From the NCBI RefSeq assembly GCF_000426065.1, contig NZ_AUEQ01000006.1, positions 310,001 to 374,000 on the forward strand: a stretch of DNA of 64,000 nucleotides, in the 5' to 3' direction. A program made the translations under genes and the position numbers. Origin of the DNA: Mycobacterium sp. URHD0025. GTDB taxonomy: Bacteria > Actinomycetota > Actinomycetes > Mycobacteriales > Mycobacteriaceae. Positions 61,796 to 64,000 of this stretch are shown one piece after another. The notes under the pieces are model-generated. The model did not search any database. It was not told the origin of the DNA and worked only from the letters and a program-made list of their open reading frames with translations. Within the stretch, counting starts at the first letter, position 1, and every line of letters begins with the position of its first letter.

Positions 61796-64000
61796 ATGAG
61801 CAGCGACCGTCAACCCGTCAACCGTGTGCCCGCGCCTCTCGGCTCGGGTGCGCCGGCCGCCAGCGGACCATCGCGCAGGGCAGCCCAGACCGCGGCGAGG
61901 GTCGGCGGATACGGCGGCATGGCCGTTGCTGCGTGGTTGGTCGCCGCCGTGGCGACGGGCTACGGAATTTCGGCTGCCGAGACCGACGGCGCGTCGGCGG
62001 ACTCGCCGTCGACGAGTTCGGAGGCCTCGTCCCCGACTGCAGCGTCGTCCGGCGAGGCCGGCGCCCCGACGGCGTCCGCGCCCGATGCGTCAGGCAGCGA
62101 CGCTTCGACGGTGGCCCCTGGATCAGCCTCGACCAATCCGAAAGCGGGCCCGAAGAATTCGGGCACGACGTCGTCGAGCATCCAGGTCGCGCCGGGCGTG
62201 ACGATCAGCAGCAGCGGGGGCGCCCACAGCATCAAGATCGGGTCACGCGACATCAAGCTCGGGCCACCGAAGTTGCCCCACCGTCCGGCGGCGGCCATCC
62301 CGGGGTCTGAGGCACAAGTGACTTCACCGGAACCGGCGACTGCAAGCGAGGTGGATGCGGCGGGCGCAACGCCCACAGCGCCGTCGATCTCACTGCCGGA
62401 CATCTCACTGCCGGACATCCTGCCCACCGCACCCGTTCCGGCGAAGAACGAATCGAATTCGACCCACCTTCCGTCGGCCAACGTTGCCGAGACCCCCGTG
62501 AACACCGCGGCGTCCGCACTGAGCGGCGCAGTCGTGAAGGTGAGCACCGCGCTCGGCGTCGATGGCGCCCGTGAGGCTGTCAAGCAACTCTCGGACGCGG
62601 TCACCGAGTCGATCACCACACCCACCGCGCAGGCGTTCAATGCCGATGCGGTCGCCAAGGCGGTGCACACTCCGGTGGCCACCGCGGCGGTGACGCCGGC
62701 CAACCCGGCTGCCCAGGTTGCCCAAGTCGGTTCTGGTGTCTTCGGATTCGTGAACGACGTTGTCACCGACATTCTCAACCCGTTCCTGGCGCCTGCCCCG
62801 GATTCGCCGGAGCCGCTGACACCGATGGTGTGGGCGGTACTGGCCTGGGTGCGCCGCAACGCGTTCAACCAGGCGCCGACCGTGACCTACAACCCGACCA
62901 CCACCGTGCAGGCCGGACAGACCGTCACGGGCAACATCGGCGCCTCCGACGTCGAGGGTGATCAGCTGACGTACACCATCACGCAGCAGCCCGAGCACGG
63001 CACCGTGACGATCGACCAGGCCACAGGCAACTTCACCTACACACCCGACGACATCGACTACGGCTCCATCCAAACCGACTCGTTCACAGTGTCGGTGAGT
63101 GACGGCAAGGTCAACGTGCTGAGCCTGTTCCGTCCCCACACTGCGCAGTCGGAAACTGACGTGTCGGTGCTCAACCCGACTGTCGAACGCGTGATCCTGG
63201 ATCTGCCCGACGGCGTGAAGAATCCGGTCAACCCCCGGTATTCCGAAGACGGACAATCCATCTACTTCGCCGGCACGCCCTCGGCCGGTGGTCGCCAGGA
63301 GATCTATCAGATCAGCGTCGATGGCACCCATGCGGAGTGCCTGACGTGTGGTGTGTCTGTCGACGAAACCGGCAACCTGGGCAAACCCGTTCCGTTCCAG
63401 GATGGTTCGGGGCGCATCGTGGTGGTGGTCGACGTGCCCGGGCAGACGCCCCGCTATTCCGTCTTCGAGGACGGTGTCGACGGCAGGCACCTGGTTCCGA
63501 TCACCACGCCGCCGGGCGGGGGATACGCCATCGACCCGCAACGCGAGATGAGGATCTCGCCGGACGGAACTCACGTGTTGTTCACGCGAATTGTGCTGGG
63601 GCCGAACAACCTTGTCCAAGCTCTTCCGATCGTCGGCACCTTGACCCGTACCGACGACGGATATGTGGTCGAGGATGCGCGGGTGGTCTATCCGACGGGT
63701 GAGGGCAAGCAATGGACTCCCGACGGCAAGGGCGTGGTCATCCTCGGCGGGGCCTACGAGGCCGGAAATGTCGATGACATCGTGGTCGACCTGGAAACCG
63801 GTGACGTGCATCGGGTGACTGCCAACCTCGACTACGACGAGGACATGGACTATTCGCCCAACCAGCAGTGGATCGCCATCGGAAGCACCCGCGGCCTCGA
63901 CGCGCTGACGCCGATGACCAGGATCGTGCGGCCCAACTTCCTGCCGACCTATGTCAGCGCGCCGGTGTACTACCAATACGCGCTTCCGATCAACGTCTCG
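61796..64000 (+). CDS. Very large exported protein: low-complexity region, Ig/VCBS-like domain, PD40-type beta-propeller (3' end outside window)
   Basis: An uninterrupted frame of 735 codons from ATG 61796 (GGGAG ten bases upstream) to the window end. Residues 40-60 form a membrane or signal segment (GGMAVAAWLVAAVATGYGIS). A Ser/Ala/Thr/Pro-rich region follows to about 240. NQAPTVTYNPTTTVQAGQTV through GDQLTYTITQQPEHGTVTID, then YTPDDIDYGSIQTDSFTVSV, is an Ig/VCBS-type domain. From about 460 the repeats NPRYSEDGQSIYFAG, REMRISPDGTHVLFT, KQWTPDGKGVVILGG and MDYSPNQQWIAIGS are TolB/PD40 propeller blades. Mycobacterial surface proteins of this build often continue into a hydrolase. Function unknown. 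Confidence 0.85.
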   Translation, partial: MSSDRQPVNRVPAPLGSGAPAASGPSRRAAQTAARVGGYGGMAVAAWLVAAVATGYGISAAETDGASADSPSTSSEASSPTAASSGEAGAPTASAPDASGSDASTVAPGSASTNPKAGPKNSGTTSSSIQVAPGVTISSSGGAHSIKIGSRDIKLGPPKLPHRPAAAIPGSEAQVTSPEPATASEVDAAGATPTAPSISLPDISLPDILPTAPVPAKNESNSTHLPSANVAETPVNTAASALSGAVVKVSTALGVDGAREAVKQLSDAVTESITTPTAQAFNADAVAKAVHTPVATAAVTPANPAAQVAQVGSGVFGFVNDVVTDILNPFLAPAPDSPEPLTPMVWAVLAWVRRNAFNQAPTVTYNPTTTVQAGQTVTGNIGASDVEGDQLTYTITQQPEHGTVTIDQATGNFTYTPDDIDYGSIQTDSFTVSVSDGKVNVLSLFRPHTAQSETDVSVLNPTVERVILDLPDGVKNPVNPRYSEDGQSIYFAGTPSAGGRQEIYQISVDGTHAECLTCGVSVDETGNLGKPVPFQDGSGRIVVVVDVPGQTPRYSVFEDGVDGRHLVPITTPPGGGYAIDPQREMRISPDGTHVLFTRIVLGPNNLVQALPIVGTLTRTDDGYVVEDARVVYPTGEGKQWTPDGKGVVILGGAYEAGNVDDIVVDLETGDVHRVTANLDYDEDMDYSPNQQWIAIGSTRGLDALTPMTRIVRPNFLPTYVSAPVYYQYALPINVS

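Noticed and set aside
62405..63976. A long minus-strand frame (over 500 codons) near the right end
   Set aside because: It is antisense to the exported propeller protein, which has clear domains; the minus frame has low-quality composition (very Arg/His/Gly-rich).

Overview
The window looks like chromosome of a rapidly growing mycobacterium (Mycolicibacterium type). The evidence is high G+C with strongly GC-biased codon ends, a groES-groEL1 pair whose GroEL ends in the His-rich tail of mycobacterial GroEL1, the glmS / nnr / gadB / alr / tsaE-tsaB-rimI-tsaD order known from M. tuberculosis (Rv3436c to Rv3419c), a mycobacterial hemophore-type protein, deazaflavin (F420)-type reductases and a DUF222/13E12 HNH protein. 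No rRNA, tRNA or CRISPR array was recognised.

Layout. 1-14,000 is accessory metabolism: the tail of a PucR regulator; a thiolase remnant and a lower-G+C acyl-CoA ligase / deazaflavin reductase block; a LysR-controlled Dabb / SDR / amidohydrolase operon that looks like an aromatic-acid decarboxylation module; an alpha/beta hydrolase and TetR; a tightly overlapping five-gene operon (DUF4242, acyl-CoA-dehydrogenase-like flavoprotein, and an SsuABC/TauABC-like ABC importer) behind a near-perfect TetR operator; then LysR and SDR. 14,000-35,000 is the conserved cell-wall and tRNA-modification block (glmS, nnr, gadB, alr, tsaE, tsaB, rimI, tsaD), interrupted by a mannitol-type PTS locus (DeoR regulator, EIICBA, zinc dehydrogenase), a PPOX / PDR-type reductase pair with its TetR, and a MocR-regulated EamA exporter.

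35,000-42,200, between tsaD and groES (neighbours in M. tuberculosis), holds the most interesting system: a PucR regulator, an APC permease, and a B12-dependent diol/glycerol dehydratase whose large and medium subunits are fused in one 757-residue chain, followed by a short small subunit and the large reactivase subunit. No microcompartment shell gene, aldehyde dehydrogenase or small reactivase subunit is present. An HNH/DUF222 gene borders it before the CIRCE-controlled groES-groEL1 operon.

45,700-64,000 is rich in envelope and signalling genes: a Ser/Thr/Ala-rich exported protein between two near-identical intrinsic terminators, a six-helix HAMP adenylate cyclase, exported small proteins, a membrane-anchored PQQ-type propeller, a bicovalent-flavin oxidase with an odd Tat-like signal, a hemophore-like protein, a zinc dehydrogenase / enoyl-CoA hydratase-like pair, a TetR with two strong operators, F420-type and OsmC stress proteins, and a very large exported Ig-like plus beta-propeller protein that runs off the right end.
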